A stretch of DNA of 64,000 bases from positions 18,290,001-18,354,000 of the forward strand of contig OU612068.1 of the NCBI GenBank assembly GCA_914767715.1, given 5' to 3'. Origin of the DNA: Membranipora membranacea. Taxonomy: Eukaryota; Bryozoa; Gymnolaemata; Cheilostomatida; Membraniporidae. Below the pieces are notes generated by a model. It was given only the letters and a program-made list of their open reading frames with translations, ran no database searches and had not been told where the DNA came from. A program made the translations under genes and the position numbers. Positions 48,901 to 60,487 of this stretch are shown piece by piece; the stretch's first letter is position 1; each line of letters begins with the position of its first letter.

Positions 48901-51900
48901 AAAATATACCTAACCGATCAGCTTCAAACAAGTCAACTAGATCAGGCAGAGGCATCGGAGATAGATCAGAAAACCTTATCAGAGTGACACGGGTAAGCCT
49001 AACAATATAATCCTTTGTCTGCATTCATAGATAATCACAAGCAAGCCCGGAGACTCAACTTTTAAACAACCATTGGTAACTTGGGAGTTATCCTCATAAT
49101 ATCCCTGAGATGATAATTCCAAAGAGAGGAAATTCAGAAAAGCAAGACTTTATTCCTGTAACTGGTCAAGAAGAATAATTCCTTTTATCTGCACCACTAC
49201 CCATTGTTGTACCAAGGAAAAACTTTCACTCCCTGGTTGTACCCGATGATACTGTAACCGAGAAGCTAGTACTTCAAAATTTGTATGTACTACTCTTAAT
49301 TAATTCACAGGGTAACAAGATTGGGAAAAGCGTAGCAGCATTGGTCCGGAGATTCAACTCTGATGATGTCCATCTTGAGAAAATGAGATAGTTTGTATAA
49401 CAGAAATTAGTGTGGTTAGCTGATTGGTGGTCGGCAGGCTCTTGAAAATCCATCTACATTCAAGGACCAGAGACCTCAATAATAATTTATTTCAATTTTA
49501 TTATATTATTTTTGTTGGTCTATGTTTATGAGTTGGATTAACATTCCATAATTTGTAATGTAATTTAATGTCAACTCAAATTATTTTTTTAGAAAACTTA
49601 TGTTTAATTTTAATAGAAGTAAGTTATTCTCACCTGATTATCATTTTGACATGTAAACAAAAATATTACATTTTTAATGTTACAATACGATGTTGGTGGG
49701 CTGGGGGGATACAGATATACGGGGGATAGACCAAGTATAATCCAGTTTGACTGCACTCAAGTCCCTACTGACCAGTGGAGGGGGAGCAGCTCCAGATTCA
49801 GACAAATGGACCAACTTGGTCCAGGGTGGGAGCTACAATGTTAACATACCGGACAGTGATTCTGGTGTATTATTAATAACACAGGCTGCAGTTATCCTCT
49901 GTTCCCTGCTTGGTCCCGTATCAGGGCTGTTTATATCAAACATGCTTCTGGATCCCTGATCCTCCACTGCCGACTTTGGAGGACTAGAGAACATGCTCCA
50001 CTTATGTCTAGTGGCTTGTTTGTCAGTCTGCTTTATGGGAGTTGGACGCATGAAACTATCATCTGAAAATGGGACAAGTGGAAATTAGTCATTTCATTTA
50101 TTAATTTATTAGCAAGATGAACTATTAACGTGATATATCGCTTTTTGAAACTTTTTAATATTGTATTGGCGATCATGTCTAATAGTTATTTTCACAGTTG
50201 AAACCTCCAAAATATTTGACGTTGAGTCGCAGTGACCTCTGGAAGTTCATTTTGGGGCAAAAAGTGCCCTTTTTAAATTGAGCCCTCTGTGCCTTGTATT
50301 TGAAGTATTTGATTAGTTTATGCTTTCACCATATAGAGGAGGCATGACACTAACTGGAGGAGTGACATTTTAGTGAAACTTTATGATTGTATGCCTCCTG
50401 TCTTCGAGACTTGAAATTGATTTTTGCAATAGTAAAAGGGCCATATCTTACCCCTCATTACATGCGACCCCAATAATGCAGAAACTAAAATTTCCACTTT
50501 ATTCTACCATTTTGGTCTTGTACTGTCACTTCCATAAATAATCTTACCAGCTTACAGATCCTGGTTGTCACAACTGTAACAGATAATAACCCAAATTTTA
50601 ACTAATTTAGGTCAAAATTTTCCAGCCAAAATTCAGAAATTCAGAAAGATATCAGTCAAATTTGTTGTCAGCATGGTGAACAGTAGGAGATTGTCTAGCT
50701 TTGATCGAAGCGATTGTTGATCATGGCGTTACATCTTGAGATATTTGGATTTTTGTGGCTTAACCAGCTTTATTTGGTCCAAAACATGCATTCCTCTCCA
50801 GCCAAAAAGCTGAAAATAGGTTAATAACATGTTATACACACCAGCTTCCCTTAAACTAGATAGTATTTCCGAGGTTTTGATCGTGGCGTTTGATGATAAA
50901 TTTAATAGTAGAGAAGTTATGAGCATAAACATTTCTCTTTCAATGCTAAACAATCACACAAAAAACGGTGATCCATTGTTGTACACAATGTGCTTTGCAT
51001 GTAATCACTGATTTATTATAAATCAGTGCATGTAATACTGCATAGATTTTCATAACGCTTTTGCATAACGTAATTTACTGCATCAGTTTGCCCATTGCTG
51101 CCTATATGTTTTCAATGTATTTTAGTTAATGTACAATTAATCCAGTTAGAAATATGCGGTTTAAAAAATTTGCAATATTAAACATAAGTAAGACTACTGG
51201 CAACGCGTCAGTGAAAAATTTTTTGAGATGGGGCAAGTAGTTCCTGAGAAACTGAAAAGGCGATATATCACGTTAATGTTACAGAGTTGAAGTTAACTTT
51301 ACATCACTGAGCATCTGCTGTTCTCAAAACTTGCAACCGTGTTTTTATGTTATTAGAGTAATCCAATTATGTGCTGACAAAAAATTCATAATTTCAAAAA
51401 TATTTTAGCGACCCTTCGACCTTGTCAAAATAAGAAAATATTCTTCGCAAGTGTGGTGAAATTTCCAACCACACTAAAAATCAGTGACTTACCTAGATCG
51501 AAGAGTGATGTGTTATTCTGTTCTTCTTGGCGATCTCTGAGAAAATCAAACATATCTACAGGTGTTTCTGGTCTGTGTAAGTTATCCACACCTGGTGATG
51601 TGACTGATGACAGGTCCGCTAGTGAACTGATGGGTGAAAGACTATCTAATACAGGTCTGTCTTGAACGAGGAAAAAGGTAGAAAGAGTTGCCGCAAATGA
51701 TTACTGGTTTTTTCATGCGTGATCATGATCAGAGTGGTATCAAAGCAAAACAAAATTAAATAATTTTTTTAGCAGTTTTGCCTACAATTTGTTTTGCAAC
51801 TGATAACCAAATAGGGTTGAACGGTCGCAGTGGGTGATGAATTCTTCATAAAGCAAAACATACAAAGAGAAATTCCTCTATGAATACATTTGCAAGAACA

Positions 51901-54900
51901 GTTCAGGACCACAGACTATTAGTTGTGTGCCATGTGTCGAGGGATTTCAGTGCCTCCATAATAGGAGCACAACAAAAAACCTATGGTCTTGGACCATCAC
52001 AAGAAGTAGGCCTATATTCATACACACGATAAAGTTTTTACCTTGCCCAGACATCCTTTGGCTGTTTGAGGATATCATATCACTAGCGCTATCAGATAGG
52101 CTACATGAGTTGTTGTAAGTGGTCCTATTATCAGTTACATGCAAAGGCCGCCCACTGCAGAGTCTGCGATTTGATATAGAGTCAACACTTTCATTGGGGT
52201 TTTGGTCAATATGAATACTCCTTTCTTCAGTCCTTCCCAGCTCTCCATCATTGAGTATTGACTGGTGACCTGGCGAATGTTTACTGGTCTGCAAAAGTAC
52301 ACCATGATTTTGCCCCTTTAGCCGATTTCTTGCTGCAGGAGATCCATGATTAGCGCCAGAGTTTTGGCTTAACTCATCATCGGTAAATGTTGGTAATGAT
52401 CCCAATGAGAAACACGCTACCTGTGGCGACTCAGTGACAGAGTCTACAAGGTGCTCAGATAGCTTTGTCACTGCTTTTGGAGTAACATCAGAGATGTGAT
52501 GTACGTTGTGAGGGCCAGATTTCAGCTCAGATAGGATATTTCTCATGTGACCAGGGGAGGCTATAGCTTGGTTAGACGGCGAGTTCACTATAGATTGGAC
52601 ATCTTTGCTGATAGTGCTTTCTACACTATTTTTCAGCAGTTTTTCTAATGCATTCAACTCTTTTGGAGGCGGTATACTTTCCTCGTGATCAGCATTTCTA
52701 CCGAGATGTACGGAAAACAAGGTAAGATTATTGTCTTGAGGTATGAGGTCACATGACACAGCGTCAGACGATTCAAGAATATCACTGAGACTGTCACCTC
52801 TCCACTGATTAACACCGCTGTGTGGTGAGGGCTCATCTACATCATTGTGGAGATGATTCGATACACCTGATTGAGAGAGCTTGCCATTCTCACTGTCTGT
52901 CACTTGGTCAAGATAACTTGATGTTTGTGACTGAACATTTTGGGCTTGCTGGGACATGAAACAGTTCCATAAAGAGCCACCATCTGGTGCTCTCAGCAAG
53001 CTCTCTTCTGCATTGTCATCATCACAGTTCAGTTTTGTAACATGTACCAACTGTTTATCTTGTCTGGGATTAGGCAGAGCGCTGGTATGAAGAGTTGATT
53101 GAGTATTCATTGTTCTTGAGCCAAGTTTTTCCATTGACAGTCTTCCCAGCTCCGACTCATATTTTGCTTGTAGTTCCTGATCACGTATTATAATTGCAGG
53201 TTCATGCAGCGCTGCTGAATAACAGAAATATATAAGACGATATTATGACTTCTCACCCAGTCAATAACTGATTGTTCATAGAAAACCATGACAGATCTTA
53301 AAGGGCAACCAGGGTTTCAAACAACTTCCCATTGGCCCTCATTGATTAATAGCAGATTGCACCTTCTGCAGAGGGAAAAAGACAAAATCTAATTCGGATG
53401 ATTGTGTAGCCAGAATTCTTGTGAAACAATTCATCCATCAGGTACTCAAACTCAGCTGAATTAGAATACCACAGAGCAGTTTCCTGTTCCTGTTATTATT
53501 TAGCCTGGGAGGTTCCAAGACATTGCTGTAATGATGATAGAGCACAGGCTAAATAATAACAGGAACAGGAACAGGAAACTGCTCTGTGGTATTCTAATTT
53601 AGCTGAGTTTGAGTACCTGATGGATGAATTGTTTCACAAGAATTCTGGCTACACAATCATCCGAATTAGATTTTGTCTTTTTCCCTATGCAGAAGGTGCA
53701 ATCTGCTATTAATCAATGAGAAGTTGTGTGAAGCCCTGGTTGCCCTAGTTTTACATTGAACAGTTGGTGCCATAAATTGCATCAAGCCAGCAGTATGACT
53801 TGGCATGCTTTTGTGTCATCAACGAGGGAGTTGGTTGGTGTGATGTAAAGTGGGTAAGGTAAACTAAAAACTAAGGTAAGACTCTAAAGAATTCCACAAA
53901 GTCAGATTGAAGTTGGAGAATTATTGCCTACTAGATATCTATATTATCACCACATGACATGTTGTATGATTAAAGATACTATTCAATAAAAAGCCTATAT
54001 TTACCTGGATGAGTACTGCTATTTTTAGATGATATAAGTTGAAGAATATCTTGCTCGCTCCTGGTTTGGTCGCTGAAGCCTGGTAGCTGTCTATGAGTAT
54101 CAGTATCAGATGTCCTAGAAGTCTGAATAGAGCTGGTGTTATGAGAGTAAGAGGAGAAGAGGTTTAACCCTCCAGCACTAGGATACCTCTGAAAAATAAA
54201 AAGTCTGCTTCAGAAGACTAGAGAGCCAATTCACAATTACCCTCTATTGAAATGCTGGATGTTGAAATTCACTTTTTCGGCGCATAGATTTCTGTAGGCC
54301 TATGGGTATTCAGTTATCATAATCAATATACGTAATAAACACTGAGCTCAAGATTCAATACCTTTTAAATTGCGACATCTTGTGACATGTAACTGTCTTA
54401 CTGCCTTTTCCCTGAGTCAAAAAAGTCACAAACAATGTCACACCAAACACTCCTCACATATACTCACTTGATCTAGGACTGGTTGTTTACTAACAGGCTC
54501 CTCAGCTGCTGGTGGCGCCACAGCTATTCTCTTGGGTGCATTAAATCCCTGAAAGCAGCCAGATATATATGGGTAACTTTCATCTGTGACAGGATTACCA
54601 GCATTAACGAGAACACACCTGTGTCACTTTAAACAATCAAGACACAGCGTCAACACAGAGTCAACACAGAGGTAATGATGTCTGCGTAAAGTGATGGCTG
54701 TGATATTGAGTTTAGAGAAAAAACCCAGGACCTTGTGTTTTGTGCAGTGTAGATTGACAATGCTTTCCATTGACTAAACAATACCTATGGTGTTTCCATT
54801 CATCCATGAAAAGTTTTTAATTTGAAGTTTGAATAAATATTTTGATAACAATAAGCACGATGCCCTAAAAACTAAATGCCAAAAGGATACCTTCACTATA

Positions 54901-57900
54901 CAACTGCGTTTATTTACAACTCAGACATGGCTCAAACGCCAGTGATTTCCTGTAGATTTATCATGACTTTGGCGTGTTACAGGTAAGTCTCATGTCCACA
55001 CATTCGCTGTTGCTTTGTAGGCAGATCAACCTCCTTCTACCCCCAATCTACAATTCTGACAACCGTAATTATGTACCTTTCTAGATCTGCCAGCTAGCTT
55101 GTTAGTGAAAGATGGCACTGTGGGTCTTGAAGTTTTGGAAACCTGATTTTCAGCAGCACTTAAGGTTGAGGTGACACTATCCTTGCCGACAATGGTCGCA
55201 GGTGTTTGTATCTCAGCTGTCATCTCACTGTCAACTGTGATCAGGTACTTGTCAGTTTCATAGTCATCACCAACTAACACCTAGGGTATAACAAAGGAAA
55301 ATATAATTTACAGCCCACAATAACAGTTAGCCAAACCCTGTCAAAATCTTAACATATTCAATTTCCAACAAACTTGCTACTTGTAATACAAAAAAAAATT
55401 AAAATCAGACCATCTAAAAATCTAACTAGTCTAAGCTTTTAACAAAGACAAATTTGACCATAAGGAGCACAAATCAAGACAAGAGAGGATAATGGACCCA
55501 TTCCATACCCTGTGATAAAAATGTAGCAATATGTGCTTGAACGTTGATGGATCACACTCATCGGGATCAAAACTTTATTTCTAATTTAACAATAAAATGA
55601 TTCAGATATTTTTTTTTTGGTTAGTTGAAAATGTATAAAACAAAAATAAAATAGATAAAAATAAACTCACAGGTTGAGATGAGAAGAGTGTATCAATTTT
55701 TGACCTTCTTTCATCGTAGATTATACGCTGGAAATAAAATGCAAAGCAAATTAAAAATGGAATGCCTGAATAGATGTGATCTGTCCAACACTGATGCATG
55801 TGTTTGAATTTGCTAAATGTATGGAGCTGTCTGCTATTCAACAACTCTTTAGTGAAGGAAGTAAATTAACCAAACACTCTTTAAACAATTGTGAACACAA
55901 CAGCTGTTCAATGAGTTCAATACAGCTAATTACATAGCACTGATTCCAAATAAGATTGCTGGATTCAGAGCAGTTAAAAGCTTTCAGTGAATAGTGAGAC
56001 AATGTACAGTGTGCAAACAGGCAAGTAGAAGTCTAGTCATGTTGGGGTTAATGCATCTAGTTCTAAGACCTATTCGTGATGGATTGAAGGTAGCCTTCCC
56101 CAGAATGTTCAGCAGTAACAATGCAGAGAGAAAGCTAAGTATTATGCTGACTGATCCAGGTAACCTTATACCTGATGATGAGATGCTGCTGCAGGTAATA
56201 ATGAGTACCAGTAGGGACACAGACTGGCTGGTAGTGTGTGTGCCTGGAGATGCCAGTCTAGACCCTGAGGATTCCATTAAAGAGTCGATTAAACGGCAGC
56301 AAACTCTATGTGACTTGTTCCCGGATAAGTTTGATCGTCTCTGGTCAACATGGACAAGTCTTGATACTAGAAACTCCGCCCCCGACAATCAGCTCAACTC
56401 GACTTACACTATCGGAGATATTTCACTGCTCCAAAGTGTGACGAGGAATATCGAATATCTTATACACATTGCTCCTTTATGGCATATACCGCCAGAAAAG
56501 TACTTAGAACATTTGACTGCTGATATGCTCATCGTGATGGGTGATCTGGAAAACCCTGAACAATCAACGAATCTGCTCAAGTCGCTAGTGCATCATCCAT
56601 GGATAGAGTGCGACAAAGAGAAAGATGAGATTTGGACCAAACAGCTCACTGAACAGTACCATCAGCAACTACAAACTCTACATAGCATTTCAAAAAAGAC
56701 AGTTTGTATACCAAGTTCATTTGCTAGAAATGTTCGTATTCCATACCAGTTCTTTCTAAAGCTACCTGAATCATTATCTGAGCCAGTTGTAAAAATGTCT
56801 TTCCAACAGCTGGTTAAAAGACCTGAACCAACATCGCCAAGAGTGGAGGAAATCTCAAAGGCAGATCACAGTAGGATATTAAGTTCAGTAACGGACACTG
56901 TGCAAGCTGACATCATCGACAATGATGGGGTAAACACTATCCCTATGGAAATCCGGCAGCAAACTACAGAACTAGTAACAAGATTCCTAGTTGCAAACAA
57001 AGACGCATCACCAGAACTTCACAAGCGATATTGTGACATAGCTATGGCAGTCTACGCAATAACACAGACACCCTACATTTCCGAAGACAGTTCAGAGGTA
57101 GCAATATTCAGCATTGAGAATCTTGCTGACCCCGTCACAGCAGAAGAGAACTGGAGAGCTTACATCGCCAAGTATGAGTGTGATCTGGTGCCTTCTTATG
57201 ATGTTCTAGTGTGGGTTGTGATGCAATATGGTTATCTGCCTCAAGCAGATGTGTGCAGAGAGGCTTTGTTATTGGACAATGTACCATACTTTCTTTAAAT
57301 TGTCTTATGCCCTGGATTATTTTAGATGGTACCTACATTCTTATTTTCTTATGGTTTGTTTATGCAATAATAATTCCTTGCTACGTTAATAGGTAGGCTT
57401 GACTGGCTCAGTTGATCGCAAGTGTAAAATATGCATTGATCCTAAATGTGATGTCAGCAATCACAAGTATCACTTATGAGTGTGGTTAAAGATGTCCAAG
57501 TAGCAACCAATGGCTGACACCAGCTAAACCAAACTCTTATAATCATCCCAAGAAAATAATTATACAGAACGCTAAGACATCAAACAGAAAAGATGGGGGG
57601 TTTCCCAAAGTGGTATACTGTTGAAAAACGATAATAATTATATATAATAATATCTAAATAAATAATACACCATCGCTGCCTGGGGCAAGCTCAATAAACT
57701 ATAACCATCTCCTCAAATTATTAATTCATCAATATTATGATGGTTTTTTTCTGACTATGACTGCATATACACCAGCACAAAGGGATAAGTCAAATAGGAG
57801 GATTGAAGTCTAGTTGTATGCAACATGATGATAAGTGTGTTACTATGACAGATAGAATATAGCAAATTGGGTCAGCTGTCAATGTCTTACCTTACTAGAA

Positions 57901-59402
57901 TCAGTCACACATAGTTTACCATCCTGCCACACTTTGGCCTTCTTCGTCTTTTGATGAGTGTAGAGAATCTACAAAAAAAAAAAAACTATTTAAAGAAAAA
58001 ATACTGTATGAACTGTGGGGAGATATGAAATAATGATGGTCATCATAAGTATCATGAGAAAATATTAGAGCAGTTAAGATAAATGCATAAGTCATTGAAA
58101 TAAAGTTTCTTTCAGACGCTCGGCTTAGTTGCCTGCCTAAATTGGGAGCAGAGCGTTGTAGGAGGAAGGCAGCTCAATTGTATTTTATGGACTTGATGAG
58201 CAAGACTTTCTGTGTCTGATCAGACTCATGGCAAGTATACATGATTGCACTGGTCATTGGGTTGCAATACCTTAGTAGCGTTATCGCTGACCACAAACAA
58301 GGGTTATGCTTCTGCACTAACAGTATGGTTATTATTATGATATTGCCAATATTGATCCCAGCAGCTGAACTAATTATCATATCTCAACCACTTAGAGATG
58401 CAGTTTATACTATTATAAGTATAGTTTATTGAGAAGTATAAAGAAACATCATAACATTTATTACCAACCGTGGGAGCATATTTTGCATTGTATTGCATAC
58501 ATGTTGAGGAAATAATTTAATTACGACACCTGTCTATACTGCTGTCTCACATGCAATTAGTCGTGTATGACCTTATCTACATCATTAGGTTTACTCAACA
58601 CTATAGACCCTCAAATTCAATATAACACTCTGACCAGGGAGTTTGGGACAAACACATAATATTCTAAATAAATTATAATAACTAAATAAAACTCCCTGCT
58701 CAGACCTATTCCTGATAAAGGAGTTGTGCTATGTTGAACAGAAGATGGATAACTCTACAACTTAGGTGAGCTTGAAAAGATGACTATTTTGAAACCCAAA
58801 GTGGATGTAGAGGCTGTAAGACATTGCCAAGGCTGTGATTTTACCTTAAGGTACTGCATGTGTTATACAATCATAGCCAATTATGCGGCTTTCTTTGGCA
58901 TTGAACGACGCCAGCTCTTTTCGGCAGTCTCTATGAAAACTTTATTTTCAACCGTTATAAGTCAGGTCAGAACATCACGACCCAGTAAATAGTGTATAGT
59001 AATAATAGAGTACAAACATTGATTATGTGGCCTCATACTTATTTCCACAGCTCAGAATTTTATGCAGATGGGTGACATCATAGTTTTGTGGGCAATATTA
59101 CGCTCTCTTGCTGCACACTGATCACCTGATTTACTATTGCATGTATATCTCTGATCGATAGAGAGTGAGCAAATTCACTTAGCATTAGTACCATTACAAG
59201 GGATTTGGGGTGACGACCCGAGTTCAATTTTACTAATCAGGGGCGGGTACATGATAGGTACTTGTACTAAATTGGCTCTAACGATCTAAGATGCACATGA
59301 TAATAGTGTAGTCCCGATGTCAGTGTGCTCTTGTTGTGCCATTAGCAGGTGAGACTAAGAATATTCTCTAATTTTAATGACACTTACATTGAACCAAGAC
59401 AT
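33974..59402 (-). CDS. ZGRF1: ZGRF1 helicase orthologue, 32 coding exons, 1796 aa
   Basis: Exons in order: 59388-59402, 57891-57968, 55671-55727, 55077-55280, 54468-54548, 54005-54188, 52042-53214, 51493-51660, 49850-50062, 48028-48299, 47323-47458, 46617-46739, 45961-46118, 45398-45586, 44415-44619, 43823-43943, 43438-43581, 42963-43047, 41914-42052, 41552-41723, 40919-40996, 40520-40606, 40308-40356, 38736-38813, 37898-37999, 37477-37560, 36978-37106, 36582-36790, 36202-36312, 34938-35047, 34427-34702, 33974-34134. The 5391 bases are in phase. The N-terminal DUF2439 domain (1-70) has LYTHQKTKKAKVWQDG and DDYETDKYLITV. A Ser-rich linker precedes the GRF zinc finger (about 917-959; PRCKHGVP, FYACG, QQCKFFEWAD). 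The SF1 helicase has Walker A GVFGAGKSY (1249-1257), DECSQ (1408-1412), VGDP, TQYRCHP, VDSFQGAERD and NVALSRGK. Human ZGRF1 is a 5'-3' DNA helicase that aids RAD51 recombination repair. Intron 31 uses a GC donor. Confidence 0.93.
35425..35806 (+). repeat. Dispersed repeat, family C (partial copy)
   Basis: A segment in a ZGRF1 intron shares the core CAACAATGGATTGCTTATTT ... TGATTGTTGAGTATTGA and AAACGCCACAATCGAATCAA with the reverse strand of 50124-51277. It ends in TAATATATCACATTAA, resembling that element's terminal repeat. Confidence 0.55.
38309..38557. repeat. Foldback element in a ZGRF1 intron
   Basis: A 249-bp inverted repeat. The left arm starts TAGGTAAATTCGCGCCCTTG and continues through ATTAATCATAATCA and GGGGAAATCCAACTGA. 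The right arm is its near-complement, ending GGGCGTGAATTTACCTA. The arms are about 90 bases with a central unpaired part. Confidence 0.75.
39100..39230 (+). repeat. Dispersed repeat, family C (short copy)
   Basis: Shares AATGGATTGCTAATTTTGGG and TGATTGTTGAGCATTGAGAG with the family C copies at 35425-35806 and 50124-51277. Fragmentary, in a ZGRF1 intron. Confidence 0.45.
42275..42482. repeat. Degenerate ATATACCAT-type tandem repeat
   Basis: About 200 bases made of variants of ACCATATACC and TACCATTACC with few interruptions. It is in the ZGRF1 intron between 42052 and 42963, directly before a LINE tail fragment on the + strand. Confidence 0.7.
42483..42700 (+). mobile_element. LINE reverse-transcriptase C-terminal fragment
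   Basis: The + strand encodes NSLPSYLRNLSSTSSFKSQL followed by KTHLFREAY, the widely shared C-terminal end of animal non-LTR reverse transcriptases (WNSLP...FK..LKTHLF). Only the end of the element remains. It is antisense in a ZGRF1 intron. Confidence 0.7.
44521..45013. repeat. Inverted duplication of a ZGRF1 exon and its flanking intron
   Basis: The - strand exon 44415-44619 and upstream intron up to about 44690 recur in reverse orientation at about 44828-45013 on the + strand. The copy keeps the acceptor (CTCTTTCAG) and reads MRRGLKVPNWRGDNSELRHR then stop, where the real exon has MRRGFKVPNWREDNSKLRPK. Copied intron sequence includes TTGATTCAGAATCTGCAACA against TGCTGACTCTGAATCAAAAA. The arms are separated by about 140 bases. 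Confidence 0.85.
48753..49391 (+). CDS. Unrecognised two-exon gene nested in a ZGRF1 intron, 106 aa
   Basis: Exons are 48753-48992 (ending ACACGG|GTAAGC) and 49311-49391 (after TTCACAG), in phase, with stop TAG. The first 35 residues (MSAMDVELEIEQELQVVRKM) are acidic and likely coiled coil. The middle is basic and Ser/Arg-rich (RSASNKSTRSGRGIG). The C-terminus, LIRVTRGNKIGKSVAALVRR, ends FNSDDVHLEKMR. I do not recognise the family. It lies between ZGRF1 coding exons 10 and 9, antisense to the host. Clean splice sites and an ATG preceded by a purine-rich context support a real gene. Confidence 0.55.
50124..51277. mobile_element. 1.15-kb non-autonomous element with inverted termini, family C
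   Basis: It begins ATTAACGTGATATATCGC and ends with the near-complement GGCGATATATCACGTTAAT. The interior has no intact coding frame. Parts of it recur, reversed, at 35425-35806 and 39100-39230. It sits in the ZGRF1 intron between 50062 and 51493. Confidence 0.65.
53303..53746. repeat. Foldback element with about 190-base arms, family D
   Basis: Starts GGGCAACCAGGGTTTCAAAC and ends with a near-complement, AGCCCTGGTTGCCC. The arms pair through AGCAGATTGCACCTTCTGCA, GAATTCTTGTGAAACAATTC and CACAGAGCAGTTTCCTGTTC up to TATTATTTAGCCTG, leaving a loop of roughly 50 bases. It lies in the ZGRF1 intron 53215-54004. A related end occurs near 63690-63750. Confidence 0.85.
56039..57298 (+). CDS. Intronless nested gene with divergent nucleoside-hydrolase-like signatures, 419 aa
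   Basis: One uninterrupted frame runs from the first ATG (56039) to TAA at 57296-57298. The frame is open back to 55991, after a TGA at 55988-55990. The first 30 residues are basic and amphipathic (LRPIRDGLKVAFPRMFSS), compatible with a mitochondrial presequence. Next comes IMLTDPGNLIPDDEMLLQ, resembling the DTDPGxDD calcium site of nucleoside hydrolases but with Leu for the first Asp and an insertion before DD. Later, IAPLWHIPPEKYLEHLTADM and LIVMGDLENPEQSTN resemble the family's GPLTNIA and IVMGG...N blocks. The C-terminal 150 residues are unassigned. It lies antisense in the ZGRF1 intron between 55727 and 57891. Lack of introns contrasts with every neighbour. The function is a guess from motifs; a catalytically inactive relative is possible. 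Confidence 0.6.
   Translation: MLGLMHLVLRPIRDGLKVAFPRMFSSNNAERKLSIMLTDPGNLIPDDEMLLQVIMSTSRDTDWLVVCVPGDASLDPEDSIKESIKRQQTLCDLFPDKFDRLWSTWTSLDTRNSAPDNQLNSTYTIGDISLLQSVTRNIEYLIHIAPLWHIPPEKYLEHLTADMLIVMGDLENPEQSTNLLKSLVHHPWIECDKEKDEIWTKQLTEQYHQQLQTLHSISKKTVCIPSSFARNVRIPYQFFLKLPESLSEPVVKMSFQQLVKRPEPTSPRVEEISKADHSRILSSVTDTVQADIIDNDGVNTIPMEIRQQTTELVTRFLVANKDASPELHKRYCDIAMAVYAITQTPYISEDSSEVAIFSIENLADPVTAEENWRAYIAKYECDLVPSYDVLVWVVMQYGYLPQADVCREALLLDNVPYFL
57299..57890. other. ZGRF1 intron beyond the nested gene
   Basis: Contains the probable 3' UTR of the nested intronless gene. No repeat or coding exon was recognised. Confidence 0.35.
57969..59387. other. First coding intron of ZGRF1
   Basis: No exon or repeat family was recognised. 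A hydrophobic + strand reading frame at 58241-58432 has no splice or start support. Confidence 0.35.
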
Positions 59403-60487
59403 CCTCTCTTTGTTGTCTTGAGCTGCTCCTTGCTTGTGTCTTGGCTACTCGTCACCAGTGTCTTGTGAGATCAAACATCATCTGAAATTGGAGTGAAATA
59501 GTATTTATAATTGAGCTGGAGTCAGATGATGAGGCTGTGATCGGGTGAAAGAGTATGTTTTGGTAACTAGGCTGACTTTGTTCAAGATTCATATAATATA
59601 ACAATCGTATAGAGAAAAGGTGATATGAAATGTTGGGTAAATTGATTGGATATAGTACAAATCATGCCATCTCGTAAATGAATGATAAAAAATGGCATAA
59701 CGGTATAAAGCACTGATTTATTTTTCAAGCGACCACAATGATGGTTTTTCCCCCAGGGTACCAATCTCTGATTACCCTGTAAAAATATAAATACTTTATT
59801 TTTTTATGGATTACCCATGTCGTGTTTAATTAACTTGAGCAATCATTTAAAAAAAGTCCTGTTTTTTGTAATTAAATATAGGACTACACATTGCTATCAA
59901 TGTATTTAGCGATCTGGTGAAGCAATTTAACAGTGTTTTACGTTTTTTTCATTTGGGACAGTCTTTTTTTAGAAAGTAAAGAAATTTTCAATGTTATATT
60001 GATGAATAATAGTCATTCTGTACATTTGTAATCCTAGTGTCTCAAACTTCAGCCAATTTCCAGTTCGAACCTGTTGTTCTCCCTCCCAGTGTGAGAGCTC
60101 TGAATGAGAGGGCAGCCTCACTAAGTCCTGGTAGCAGAGCTTTTATAAATTTTAATAAACACATTTCTGGACTTAAATCCATGCAGTGAGGGTGATAGAA
60201 GAAAGCAATGCATGTCTGCATGGCCAATATATGCTCTTCAAGTTCCCATTTACATACCAGGTGCATCACTCAACTCAATCATATCGTATCCTTTATGCAT
60301 TCTGTGAAATGCATTCAAAGTTGTGGGTGCAACGTACAACACATACGGTATATACTTGTGACGCGGCATCTTACAAGAACAGCTTCAATATCAAGCTATA
60401 TATATATATATATATGTCTACTCCCGGACATGAGACATCACGCTAGCAGGCAAGATTTGACTTACCTGTGTTTAACCAACAAACCAG
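59403..60487. other. ZGRF1 upstream region
   Basis: The ZGRF1 5' leader carries a 30-base upstream reading frame (59452-59481, - strand, MMFDLTRHW). It begins directly after a TTTCAG acceptor, so a non-coding first exon and promoter must lie further upstream. A TA dinucleotide run is at about 60400-60417. No other feature is supported. Confidence 0.45.

Noticed and set aside
55994-56038. Start of the nested intronless gene at a GTG codon, adding CxxC-like residues
   Set aside because: GTG starts are not expected in animal nuclear genes. The first ATG of the frame is at 56039; an upstream spliced start remains possible.
58241-58432. Hydrophobic + strand frame resembling a small membrane protein
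   Set aside because: A+T-rich sequence, no splice context, no homology recognised.
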